DNA of 64,000 bases, from assembly GCA_029433525.1 (NCBI GenBank), contig JAQTIF010000001.1, positions 1,364,001 through 1,428,000 of the forward strand, read 5' to 3'. Under the pieces are notes generated by a model. It made no database searches, was not told where the DNA came from, and saw only the letters and a list, made by a program, of their open reading frames with translations. The position numbers and the translations under genes were made by a program. The DNA is from Enterobacteriaceae bacterium ESL0689. Its GTDB lineage: Bacteria; Pseudomonadota; Gammaproteobacteria; Enterobacterales; Enterobacteriaceae. Shown piece by piece: positions 1-7,663 of this stretch (positions are counted from its first letter, which is position 1; each line of letters opens with the position of its first letter).

Positions 1-513
1 ATCAACAGCGGAGAGATGATCGGCACGTTTGTTTTACATCAGACTGGTTCGAACCTGGTGGGAGGTGGTAATATTCGTGTTGTTGATTTTACATGGAATA
101 TCTATTCCCAGAACGCGGTGATTATCCCTACCGGGAGTTGCGATGTCTCTGCGCGTGATATCACGGTTAATCTCCCCGAATATTCCAGTATCAATGCGAA
201 ACAGTCCATCCCATTGATGGTGCATTGTGCGAGAAATCAGAATTTACACTTTGTGCTTTCCGGAACCACTGCAGCGGGGAGTAATGGAATGATATTTACC
301 AATACGGCATCCTCCTCGGTAGCGGCCCGTGGGATGGGGATCCAGTTTTTTCATAATAACACACCAATATCGGCGAATAGCGATGTCCCGCTGGGGACAG
401 TGGGTACTTCACCTGTTGATATCGGACTGGCTGTAAACTATGAACGCACAGGTGGTCCGGTGGTCGCTGGGCAGGTACAATCTATTGTTGGCGTTACATT
501 TAAATATGACTAA
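1..513 (+). CDS. FimH-like fimbrial tip adhesin, C-terminal pilin domain (partial)
   Basis: The reading frame is open from base 1, so the N-terminal lectin domain lies outside the window. The 170 visible residues match the pilin domain of FimH-type tip adhesins: WNIYSQNAVIIPTGSCDVSA near the start, a second cysteine in VHCARNQNL that would form the domain disulfide, a GTTAAGSNGMIFTNTAS stretch, and the C-terminal beta strand ending GVTFKYD. In type 1 fimbriae this domain is completed by a strand from FimG and joins the adhesin to the pilus tip after export by the chaperone/usher path. It is probably the last gene of a fimbrial operon lying to the left. Its TAA stop touches the left end of a dispersed repeat. 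Which sugar it binds cannot be judged without the lectin domain. Confidence 0.88.
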   Translation: MNSGEMIGTFVLHQTGSNLVGGGNIRVVDFTWNIYSQNAVIIPTGSCDVSARDITVNLPEYSSINAKQSIPLMVHCARNQNLHFVLSGTTAAGSNGMIFTNTASSSVAARGMGIQFFHNNTPISANSDVPLGTVGTSPVDIGLAVNYERTGGPVVAGQVQSIVGVTFKYD

Positions 514-634
514 GGGCCTGGCCCGTTAGGTTGGTTTACTTGTTATTCTGGTTCTGGACAGTGCCCGAAATTTTCGTGTTCCACCTGTGCGTCGCAGGTT
601 TTCTGGGTGGTGTATTCAATATGTTTATATTGTT

Positions 635-1048
635 TCAAACATAATATTCGCGCTCAATAAAAGTACCGATGATCCTGTCATGCATCTCAACAGATTTTGA
701 GTACCCCAGGGTCTTACGATTCAGTCGCTTTAAGCGGTTACGCAGATTCAGGTTTTCCCGTTCAATCCGCTGCGTGTAAAGCTTACCCCTGATATGTTTT
801 TTATCCGGCAGTATGTCATATGCGCTGAAGTTATCGGTACACCAGAAGGCGACATGAAAACCTGACAGTAATCTCAGTAACCTGCGCAGTGTCTTTTTGC
901 TCCTGCGCCCAAAAGTAGGCGCAATAATACGTTTGAGACGAGGCTCCCACGCATACCACAGCCAGCGTTGCTGCTTTTTACTGCCAGCAAAAGACCACAT
1001 CTCATCCACTTCACAGATAAGCTGGATTTGCAGATTATCCAGCGGCAA
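635..1048 (-). CDS. insB: IS1 transposase InsB catalytic part
   Basis: This is the DDE-type catalytic part of the IS1 transposase. IS1-typical motifs are present: ICEVDEMWSFAGSKKQQRWL, FWCTDNFSAYD, and the C-terminal LYTQRIERENLNLRNRLKRL followed by KTLGYSKSVEMHDRIIGTF. In IS1 the active protein InsAB' comes from a -1 frameshift joining insA to this frame. Here the open frame begins just after the end of insA and lies in the -1 frame, as expected. No internal stop is seen. Whether transposase is made depends on the frameshift site, which looks altered (see insA). Confidence 0.85.
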   Translation of the reverse strand: MPLDNLQIQLICEVDEMWSFAGSKKQQRWLWYAWEPRLKRIIAPTFGRRSKKTLRRLLRLLSGFHVAFWCTDNFSAYDILPDKKHIRGKLYTQRIERENLNLRNRLKRLNRKTLGYSKSVEMHDRIIGTFIEREYYV

Positions 1049-1053
1049 TGTGG

Positions 1054-1326
1054 TTACACATCGTGGCGCGAGTTTTTAAAGTGCGGACAACGGCAGATGC
1101 TGATATGCAGAGTCCGTGCGGTATCACGGATACCGGCATTATTCATAGCAAGGTCAACAATTTGTTCTTTCATGCCGGGGTGGCAGGCTCGATAAGCGTA
1201 ATCGGTCTGGAAAGTACGACAGCATGACTGACAACGATAGCGCTGAAATCCGGACTTACCCAGGCCATGCTTTTTAACGGGTTCAGTTTGTTTACAAAAC
1301 GGGCATGCTACGTCAATTTTAGCCAT
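1054..1326 (-). CDS. insA: IS1 DNA-binding protein InsA
   Basis: The protein has 90 residues starting MAKIDVACPFC. It has the InsA zinc ribbon with cysteine pairs at CPFC and CQSC, and a helix-turn-helix region around GIRDTARTLHISI. InsA binds the IS1 ends and represses its promoter; fused to InsB it forms the transposase. The C-terminal stretch ICRCPHF does not look like the usual IS1 sequence. The slippery run that is normally six A followed by C reads as five A and C here. Both suggest small indels near the frameshift window that leave insA in frame but may stop InsAB' production. Confidence 0.75.
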   Translation of the reverse strand: MAKIDVACPFCKQTEPVKKHGLGKSGFQRYRCQSCCRTFQTDYAYRACHPGMKEQIVDLAMNNAGIRDTARTLHISICRCPHFKNSRHDV

Positions 1327-1423
1327 CTGGTGTCTCTGATAAAAAGAGCGATTATATAACATGATCAATATGTTGAATACATGACCAAAATGGCTGCATC
1401 AATAACCAAGTGGGCCTGGCTCT

Positions 1424-1973
1424 AAGTTATTCAAATATCGCTATTAAGTTATTTAACTGTAAAATAATCGCGATCTGTATAACAAAAAACATAGCTAATA
1501 ATAGTATATTGTTTTATTGATAATTAAAACAGAGACAGTTAAGATAATCATGCTATGCAAACTATGATATTAAAAAACCGTTATCTTATTTGATATGTAT
1601 TGTTAAGAGCACGGTAATAGAGATATTGCGGCGGCAGGAATTTTGTCTCTTAACTTAAGAGCTGATAACTCAGAAACTGATTATTGTAATATTAACGTCA
1701 GTTAATTACTTCTGCATTTCCATCAGTATCGGCTGACAATCCCGCAATCCTGGGTCTCTATGTACCTTTAACGTTAATGATCTCATATAAAAATAACACG
1801 TTAGCCGTAAGCTATGATAGGGTTATCTTTTCAGTATTAATATCTATCGTTAATAATGCTCTTTCATTCGCGGGTTGGATTACAGGCCCGATAAAATTGA
1901 ACAGATAATGGTTGGCAACAGATATTCGTGATGATGGTGATATTCGTTTATTGATAAAATGAAGGTATAAGAT
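1424..1973. other. AT-rich intergenic region without a gene
   Basis: This stretch of about 550 bases is AT-rich, with no open frame that looks coding on either strand. It lies upstream of the TadG-like gene and probably holds its promoter. I could not single out a convincing -35/-10 pair among the many A/T runs. Confidence 0.5.
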
Positions 1974-3860
1974 ATGAAAAAGAGGCAGATCTGGTTGTTC
2001 AGCTTTTTCAGGCCGTGGGATTCAGGGGCAGTCAGTGTGATGTTCGCTATGATGCTTCCTGTATTAATATTATTTTACTCAGTGGCATTTGATGGCGCAA
2101 ATTTTCAAAGTGGTCGTGCAAGATTAATTGATGCACTTAATCAAGGGGTGCTGTCTGTTGCGGTGACCGACAATCGTAATGAAACGACAGAGAATGTTGA
2201 CGACAATCTTACGGCTATTAACAATTATATCTCTTATTATGTATCTGAAGCCATTGTTAAGAACGATAATCTGGCAGTAACAGTAAAACAGAATTATAAT
2301 AGTAAAAATCAGTTATCGTCAGTAGATTATATCGCACGTGGTACAATCAGGATGCGATCATTAATCAGGGACCAACAGGCTGATTTTAACTCGGAAGATA
2401 AAGTAGCCAGCTTTACATCGATAGTCGATATATCTGCTGATAGCTCGGCAGGGATTATCAGAAAAGGTGGCCTGGAAGAACGAAAAATGGGGACAGATTT
2501 TGCCTTTGTGGTCGATTTTTCATTATCGATGAAGAACCGGGCATCAAAATTTGCACCAGAAAAACGTCGTATTGATATGTTACACCGTGTTATTAATGAC
2601 TTTAATAAAAATATCTTAAAAGATAACCCATCAGGTACTGATGCGATTGGTATCGTACCTTTTTCTGTTGGCGTTCCTGAAGTTCTGCCGGGAGAAAATA
2701 TATTTGGTGGCACAATGACAACCTGTTCTTATGGCGGTAAGTTGCTGGATGAATATAACCATGTCGATATGAAATTCTGGTATAACAAAGCGCGTATCGC
2801 GACCAGACCGGTTGCAGGGGGTGATGAAGATGATGATGGCGAAGATGATGGAGAGGATGAGGATGATAGTGAAGATGAAGACAATGAACAGCTTGAGGAA
2901 ATAGATGAGTTTACTCAGGCTTATCGTTATGACACTTCCTTATATAACTGGTATAAATATGTTGTCGCTCCTGCCCATGGCCTGGCAACAAAAACTGCAA
3001 TGGATGACATGGTCGCCAGAGGCTGGTGTGAAAAAAATGATTTTAAAAATACGACAGAAGCGAGAAAAGCCGGTAAAGCACGTTATTATAGCTGTGATGC
3101 CGACCCCCGCTCCAGGATGTCGAGGCATTATGGCGAATTTAAGAGAACGCGGCTGGCAGCACATCGGCTGATGTATTATACAAGAACGAAAAAGACACTT
3201 TTTAATGCTAATACCATCGATTTTGACGGTATGTTTAAAGATGGTTATATCTTCTCAGATAAAGGTGTAACAAGATATCAATATCATCATGATTATGTCA
3301 GCAGAAGACCATTTCCTTATGATTGTCGGGCAGCATTTGGCTCAATTACCCGCAAGAGAGCGCAACGGTGGTTAGTATCGAAAGATTTACCCTATCATTA
3401 TCTTATTGAATTAACTAATAATCCTTCTGAGATTGATAAATTCCAGGATATGACTATCTCCAATCAGGGGTTGACTTATGTGACATCGGGTCTGTTACGC
3501 GCAGTGCCTCTTATCGCAAAGGGTAAAAATCCAAGAAAAGCGATTATTGTTATCAGTGATGGTCGCGATAATATCGGTAAAAAATTATCGCAAAAATTAT
3601 TCGTTGACTATCAGGTATGCGATAAAATAAGAGATGGACTAAAAGTTTATTCTGCCGGACCCACGAAAGAAGCAGATATCTATTTTATCTATATTAACTC
3701 AACGAACCAGAAGAAGGTGCTACAGCTGTGGCGCGATAACTGTACTAAGAATGTCTATTTCGCTGATAATTATAAGGATCTGCTTGATATATTGATGACA
3801 ATTAGTAATAACTCCCAGCCAAATACTCACTTTATCAATGCTGATGAGTTGAATAGCTGA
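1974..3860 (+). CDS. TadG-like protein with von Willebrand factor A domain
   Basis: The protein has 628 residues. Near the N-terminus (about residues 18-42) one hydrophobic segment, VMFAMMLPVLILFYSVAFDG, resembles the membrane anchor of TadE/TadG-family pilus assembly proteins. From about residue 175 there is a von Willebrand A domain with a metal-site motif DFSLS in FAFVVDFSLSMKNR; the strand and SDGRDN near residue 528 fits the rest of that fold. A very acidic insert of Asp/Glu lies at about 283-307. TadG proteins are thought to act outside the membrane in Flp pilus or adhesion systems. No other tad gene is near, so this is an orphan. Its function is unknown beyond probable surface exposure and metal-dependent binding. 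Confidence 0.7.
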   Translation: MKKRQIWLFSFFRPWDSGAVSVMFAMMLPVLILFYSVAFDGANFQSGRARLIDALNQGVLSVAVTDNRNETTENVDDNLTAINNYISYYVSEAIVKNDNLAVTVKQNYNSKNQLSSVDYIARGTIRMRSLIRDQQADFNSEDKVASFTSIVDISADSSAGIIRKGGLEERKMGTDFAFVVDFSLSMKNRASKFAPEKRRIDMLHRVINDFNKNILKDNPSGTDAIGIVPFSVGVPEVLPGENIFGGTMTTCSYGGKLLDEYNHVDMKFWYNKARIATRPVAGGDEDDDGEDDGEDEDDSEDEDNEQLEEIDEFTQAYRYDTSLYNWYKYVVAPAHGLATKTAMDDMVARGWCEKNDFKNTTEARKAGKARYYSCDADPRSRMSRHYGEFKRTRLAAHRLMYYTRTKKTLFNANTIDFDGMFKDGYIFSDKGVTRYQYHHDYVSRRPFPYDCRAAFGSITRKRAQRWLVSKDLPYHYLIELTNNPSEIDKFQDMTISNQGLTYVTSGLLRAVPLIAKGKNPRKAIIVISDGRDNIGKKLSQKLFVDYQVCDKIRDGLKVYSAGPTKEADIYFIYINSTNQKKVLQLWRDNCTKNVYFADNYKDLLDILMTISNNSQPNTHFINADELNS

Positions 3861-3944
3861 ATATAAGCCTTGGGGACTGAGATAACTCATCCAGGGCATT
3901 CGCGGTCAGAATGCCCTGTTAATGAGTAAAAAGCTGACAGCGGT

Positions 3945-4580
3945 TTATTTTTTATATCCATATAAATTAAGTTTGCCAGATAAGTATTCGCCCAAGTAAA
4001 TCTCATTGATTTTATGAAAACCTTGTTGCGAAATTTCTCCTTCTAACCATTCACAATCTTTATTGATAATTTCCAGTACGTCATTGTTGGCTAAACCATC
4101 AACAATAATCGGATAACGAATGTTTTCATCACCACTTTCAATAATAGTAAGTTGCCCGTTTTGTTCAAGCACTACACGTTTGAGATGTTCGACCTCGTAA
4201 ACGCCATTAGCTCTTAATTTAAACATCAGATCGCTGGCAGAAACGCCATTACTTAAGCACTCTTTGACATCAACATTACCGTTATAGATTAAAGTAATCG
4301 GCTGGCCATCGACAATTCGTTTCACCAGACGATTATTTTCTTTTAAAAACTTAAGAATAAATACCAGTAAGGTCCAGATGATGAGTACCAGCACGAATTG
4401 CAATACAGTAATCGATTCATTGTAGATTACGCCGCCAATAATGCCACCCAGTACGTAGTTCTGAATTTGATCCATCGCTGAAGAGGGAGCTAAGTTACCT
4501 TTTCCCATCAGGTTTATTTGTATTATCAGGCACAGGATGCCCAGCCCAAGCTTGATAATAATGGGGGTATAAATGAGCAT
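3945..4580 (-). CDS. DUF421 (YetF-like) membrane protein
   Basis: The protein has 211 residues. Three hydrophobic segments fill the first 85 residues (around 5-25, 40-58 and 60-80), followed by a soluble DUF421 domain with the pattern VKRIVDGQPITLIYNGNVD and ASDLMFKLRANGVYEVEHLK. Proteins of this family (YetF, YdfS and others) sit in the inner membrane with the C-terminal domain probably in the cytoplasm; their role is not firmly known. It lies nine bases behind the DUF3290 gene and is surely in the same operon. This pair is a recurrent arrangement in both Firmicutes and enterobacteria. The RBS is GGAAA. Confidence 0.8.
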   Translation of the reverse strand: MLIYTPIIIKLGLGILCLIIQINLMGKGNLAPSSAMDQIQNYVLGGIIGGVIYNESITVLQFVLVLIIWTLLVFILKFLKENNRLVKRIVDGQPITLIYNGNVDVKECLSNGVSASDLMFKLRANGVYEVEHLKRVVLEQNGQLTIIESGDENIRYPIIVDGLANNDVLEIINKDCEWLEGEISQQGFHKINEIYLGEYLSGKLNLYGYKK

Positions 4581-4589
4581 TTTATTTCC

Positions 4590-5036
4590 TCATTGTTTGA
4601 TAATGCTGATAGTGGGATTAATGAGCCATGTTTCCATTAGATTATAGGTGCGCTGGTCAGCACTCAAATTGACCCGGTAATATTTCTCATTAATCTTAAT
4701 AATGATGCCATCAACCAGCTGTACGGAGCTGGAAAAGATGTCATCGACACTGACATTTTTCTCTTTCGCCAGTAACCTGACAAAATTCACCATTTGTGAA
4801 GATTTTGAGTGCATATTTTGACTATTTGTATAATCGGCATACTGTACCCCAGAAACAAATAGTAAGAATAAGAAAGCAATAATAGTGAGATCGCGATATT
4901 TGGTTTGCAGACGATGACGCATATATAAAATAAAAGCGGTAATCAGGACAAACAACGTACTGAAAATAACAATGTATTTTAAATAGTCATTGAGGTTCGA
5001 CTGAGTTTGCAGATAACTTATGCCATAAAAATTCAT
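4590..5036 (-). CDS. DUF3290 membrane protein
   Basis: The protein has 148 residues if started at MNFYGISYLQ, which has a GGTGG ribosome site eight bases upstream; in-frame ATG/TTG codons at 5048 and 5054 are less likely. Two membrane segments are visible, at about 20-38 and 48-66. A short soluble C-terminal domain with SSQMVNFVRLLAKEKNVSVD follows. This is the DUF3290 pattern; the family is nearly always beside a DUF421 gene, as here. Function is unknown. Joint transcription with DUF421 suggests the two form one membrane complex. Confidence 0.78.
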   Translation of the reverse strand: MNFYGISYLQTQSNLNDYLKYIVIFSTLFVLITAFILYMRHRLQTKYRDLTIIAFLFLLFVSGVQYADYTNSQNMHSKSSQMVNFVRLLAKEKNVSVDDIFSSSVQLVDGIIIKINEKYYRVNLSADQRTYNLMETWLINPTISIIKQ

Positions 5037-5677
5037 TAAAACCACCATTCTCAATTATATAATGCTGTGAATAATTATAAGCATAGTAAATAATGTTACG
5101 GATTGTGTGCCAGAAGTTGATTTTTTTGTATACGCGAACATATCAATATGATAAATAAGCGCCAGGCAGTCCGAGGCTGGCGGAGAACAGCACAGAGAAA
5201 CGGTAGTCTACCCGCATGGGTGAGGATTTCGGCCACTGCCCAGAGCTAAAATAGTCTGAAGAGCCAGGCGGTTAGCCACTATTAATATCATCGATAATTA
5301 TTATTTTGTCTGACATCAATACAGGATCGATTACCAGGAATAAAATCATCAGCTTGTCGGCATAATCTTTCTCTGGATACCTTGTTGTGTGTTAAAAAGA
5401 AGGTTATATTGTGATCCTTGCTGATACGCTATGGTAAGCGTAGCCAGCATAACATCAGGAAACGGTAACATATCCGAGGTCAAAGGATGCTACGCATCCG
5501 ACAGGAAATAGCATGCAATAGTCATATATATGAATAAAGCACGATAGATATACGAATAACGCAAAGGAAGCAATAACAATCACTGGCAATATAATGTATA
5601 ACGATTGAATCATTTTGTGTTGTATTAATGGTGCCGGCTTGATTGTTCTGATTATTAAATGGTGAGTATTTATTTTT
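5037..5677. other. Intergenic region with one degenerate repeat copy
   Basis: These 640 bases hold the promoter side of the DUF3290 gene, the degenerate repeat copy at 5158-5276, and the leader of the EIIA gene. Possible short frames inside do not have a good start site or recognisable product. Confidence 0.45.
5158..5276 (-). repeat. Dispersed inverted-repeat element, copy B (degenerate)
   Basis: Shares the reversed core GTGAGGATTTCGG and CACTGCCCAGAGCTAAAAT with copy C at 6103-6246. Terminal parts read AGCGCCAGGCAG and AGCCAGGCGGTTAG, a weaker match to the terminal repeats. It is shorter than the other copies. Confidence 0.55.
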
Positions 5678-6079
5678 ATGAGTAAAAATCTATGGGTCTT
5701 TATTTGTACGCATGGTGATCTGAGCACTGCACTCATTGATTCTGCAGAAATGATCGTGAATAAATTGGATGATTTTTATCCCTTTTCATGTTTCCCGGAT
5801 TCTGAGCCAGAATATTTTAGCCGTCAGATTGAATATAAATTACAGCAGGCTCCCGGACCCGTTTTATGCCTTGTTGATTTAATCGGAGGAATGCCCTGTA
5901 ATCAATGTATCAGACTTTCACAACATTATGATTTGCAGATTGTATCCGGTGTCAATCTCCCGATGTTGCTGGAATTAAATGATGTGCGTAATGAATATCC
6001 ATTATCAGAGCTGATTAAGTATTGTCTTGATGTGGTATCAACAAGCAGTAAAGATGTCTTGTCTGAACTCAATCAGTAA
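5678..6079 (+). CDS. Orphan PTS EIIA protein, mannose family
   Basis: The protein has 133 residues with the fold signature of mannose-type EIIA. VFICTHGDLS near the start contains the expected phosphorylated histidine (His12). LVDLIGGMPCNQC corresponds to the family's conserved DLxGGTP-like stretch, and VSGVNLPMLLEL follows. In mannose-family PTS the domain takes phosphate from HPr and passes it to EIIB. No EIIB, EIIC or EIID gene is near, so it may serve a transporter elsewhere, act as a regulator, or be a relic. The ribosome site is weak (GGTGAG, about 11 bases upstream). Confidence 0.72.
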   Translation: MSKNLWVFICTHGDLSTALIDSAEMIVNKLDDFYPFSCFPDSEPEYFSRQIEYKLQQAPGPVLCLVDLIGGMPCNQCIRLSQHYDLQIVSGVNLPMLLELNDVRNEYPLSELIKYCLDVVSTSSKDVLSELNQ

Positions 6080-6102
6080 TTAATTTCAGAACATGTTTTC
6101 TT

Positions 6103-6246
6103 CGCGCCTGGCCCATCAGGCGTTATTGACGCGGCAGTCTGGACACGGACAGCGCGGAGAAACCGCAGCGTACAGGTCGTACGTGAGGATTTCGGGCATT
6201 GCTCAGGGCTAAAATGGCAAGTCAAATAGTCTTATGGGTCAGGCCT
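6103..6246 (-). repeat. Dispersed inverted-repeat element, copy C
   Basis: 144 bp; ends CGCGCCTGGCCCATCAGG and TTATGGGTCAGGCCT. In minus orientation its left end begins at the base right after the TGA stop of cscR (stop at 6247-6249). The core GTGAGGATTTCGGGCATTGC is the reverse of the core in the plus-strand copies. Confidence 0.72.
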
Positions 6247-7242
6247 TCAGTGCGAGGTCCTCGGTAGCCACGGGCTGGCGACTTTAATGGTTTGCTGATG
6301 ATTTTCGCCGTTGATAATATGAAGGGCGCTCAGCCGCCCGATCTCATAATGAGGAAGCTGTACCGTTGACAGTGGTGGCAGAAAAAGATCGCCAATACCG
6401 ACCATATTATCATATCCCACCACTGCGACATCCCGCGGAATGCTTAATCCTTGTGCCAGCAGTGTCTGATAGACCAGCAATGCGATACGATCATTGCCAC
6501 AGATCACCGAGTCAAACAGGGGAATACCCTCGCGCATCGTGGAAAGAACCATGCCAGGGATATCAAGGTAGTGCTGGTCGCCATAGTTCAGGTAGAAGGT
6601 ACTGAAGTTATCCGGATTGATCCCCGCTTCCCGACAGGCTCGCTCCAGTCCCTGGCGACGGCGACGGGTAGCGGGATGATCGGCGGGTAAGTGTAAGCAC
6701 AGCGGATGACGATAACCCGCGGTCAGCAGGGCGCGTGTGGCCGTATACTGCCCTTGTTCATCATCAGGAATATAGCTGGCAACCGGGTGATTTAGGCTTT
6801 CGCAGTTAGCCAGCACACAAGGCAGGGTCAGTAATTTATCCGGCAGTGGAACCTGACGTAAGCCCATTGTGGTGTAAATGATGCCATCCGGACGATGAGA
6901 AAGCAGTAAATCGACGATATCTTCCGCCTGATCGTCGGAAAATAGATTCACTACGAAGCTGTTCCAGCCATGTGCACGGGCGGTCTCTTCAATGGATAAC
7001 GTTATCTCTACCGAAAAGGGGGTCGTCACCGTATCCAGCGCCAGTACGCCAATTGTATTCGGTGTGGCGTGAGCGCCACGGACTTTTTTAGCGGAAAGAT
7101 TGGGAATGTACTGGGTCTCGGCAATAGCGGCCTGTACGCGCGCCAGGGTTTCCGGTTTCAGCAGTTGTGGTGTGTTCAGGGCGCGTGAAACCGTCATCAA
7201 AGAGACATTTGCCCGCCTGGCGACATCTTTCAGTGATGCCAT
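6247..7242 (-). CDS. cscR: Sucrose operon repressor, LacI family (CscR-like)
   Basis: The protein has 331 residues, the length of E. coli CscR. The N-terminal helix-turn-helix MASLKDVARRANVSLMTVSR is of LacI type, followed by a hinge helix and a periplasmic-binding-like sensor domain. Stretches shared with CscR include TTPFSVEI, HRPDGIIYTTMGLR, SYIPDD and ICGNDRIA. It is divergent from the sucrose genes and should repress them until sugar is present. Two matching palindromes in the divergent region (7551 and 7616) are the likely binding sites. Its stop codon touches repeat copy C, which may have replaced the natural 3' flank. Confidence 0.88.
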   Translation of the reverse strand: MASLKDVARRANVSLMTVSRALNTPQLLKPETLARVQAAIAETQYIPNLSAKKVRGAHATPNTIGVLALDTVTTPFSVEITLSIEETARAHGWNSFVVNLFSDDQAEDIVDLLLSHRPDGIIYTTMGLRQVPLPDKLLTLPCVLANCESLNHPVASYIPDDEQGQYTATRALLTAGYRHPLCLHLPADHPATRRRRQGLERACREAGINPDNFSTFYLNYGDQHYLDIPGMVLSTMREGIPLFDSVICGNDRIALLVYQTLLAQGLSIPRDVAVVGYDNMVGIGDLFLPPLSTVQLPHYEIGRLSALHIINGENHQQTIKVASPWLPRTSH

Positions 7243-7550
7243 CGTTGATATTCCATTATGACGACGCTGGTGACATAAAACCCACCCGGGCAGATGACGA
7301 ATCGTGGAAGCAAATCGCGTTCTCCTGCTGATGAAAATAACTGACCATGCTGCATTACGGTATTTCTGATAAAAATCATCATATTATATCATAGCTAACA
7401 ATCTGTTCGCTGGTTATTGTAGCGCTAAAACAGGGGCGAAAACAGTAACGGGGCAATGTGACATACTGATGTAAAAGGTACATATTCTGCGCTATCCACG
7501 GCAATATCGTTGCAGTGGATAAAATATTGATCTTGATCGCACCCTCACTA

Positions 7551-7564
7551 TGTTAACATTAACT
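7551..7564. promoter_or_regulatory. Candidate CscR operator 1
   Basis: TGTTAACATTAACT matches the perfect palindrome at 7616-7629 at 12 of 14 positions. Centre-to-centre spacing is 65 bp, about six helical turns, so looping between the two sites is possible. It also overlaps the region where the cscR promoter should lie. Confidence 0.55.
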
Positions 7565-7567
7565 TTA

Positions 7568-7583
7568 TGTGATTAACATCATA
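7568..7583 (+). promoter_or_regulatory. Candidate CRP-cAMP site of the sucrose genes
   Basis: TGTGATTAACATCATA matches TGTGA-N6-TCACA at nine of ten conserved bases. If the -10 element is TATGTT at 7607-7612, transcription starts near 7618 and the site is centred close to -42, a class II position. This would put the sucrose genes under catabolite control. Confidence 0.6.
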
Positions 7584-7615
7584 TATCACGGACAAACGAC
7601 ATGATTTATGTTTTT

Positions 7616-7629
7616 TGTTAACGTTAACA
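7616..7629. promoter_or_regulatory. Candidate CscR operator 2
   Basis: TGTTAACGTTAACA is a perfect 14-bp palindrome with the central CG usual for LacI-family operators. It lies over the predicted start point of the sucrose transcript, 35 bases ahead of the symporter start codon, where a bound repressor would block transcription. Confidence 0.65.
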
Positions 7630-7663
7630 TACGTTCATTAATCCTCCCCTCGATGAGAACGTA

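Larger units (their letters stand above)
606..1386 (-). mobile_element. IS1-family insertion sequence (iso-IS1)
   Basis: The element is about 781 bp, the usual IS1 size. It carries insA and insB on the minus strand. The ends are imperfect inverted repeats: GGTGGTGTATTCAATATG on the left against GGTCATGTATTCAACATA read inward from the right. No 8-9 bp target duplication is visible (left flank GGTTTTCTG, right flank AAAATGGCT), which suggests a deletion next to the element after insertion. The boundaries are set from the repeat alignment and could be off by a few bases. Confidence 0.82.
513..1423 (+). repeat. Dispersed inverted-repeat element, copy A, split by IS1
   Basis: The left part is 513-605 and the right part 1387-1423. 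Ends are AGGGCCTGGCCCGTTAGG on the left and GGGCCTGGCTCT on the right, which pair as imperfect terminal inverted repeats. The core carries CAGTGCCCGAAATTTTC, also found in the copies at 18986, 22709 and 50345. The element starts at the stop codon of the fimbrial gene. Compared with the intact copy at 50345-50490, about 20 bases around the IS1 insertion point are missing. Confidence 0.7.

Noticed and set aside
5455-5736. 93-codon minus-strand frame overlapping the start of EIIA
   Set aside because: Overlaps the conserved EIIA coding part, and has no good start site.
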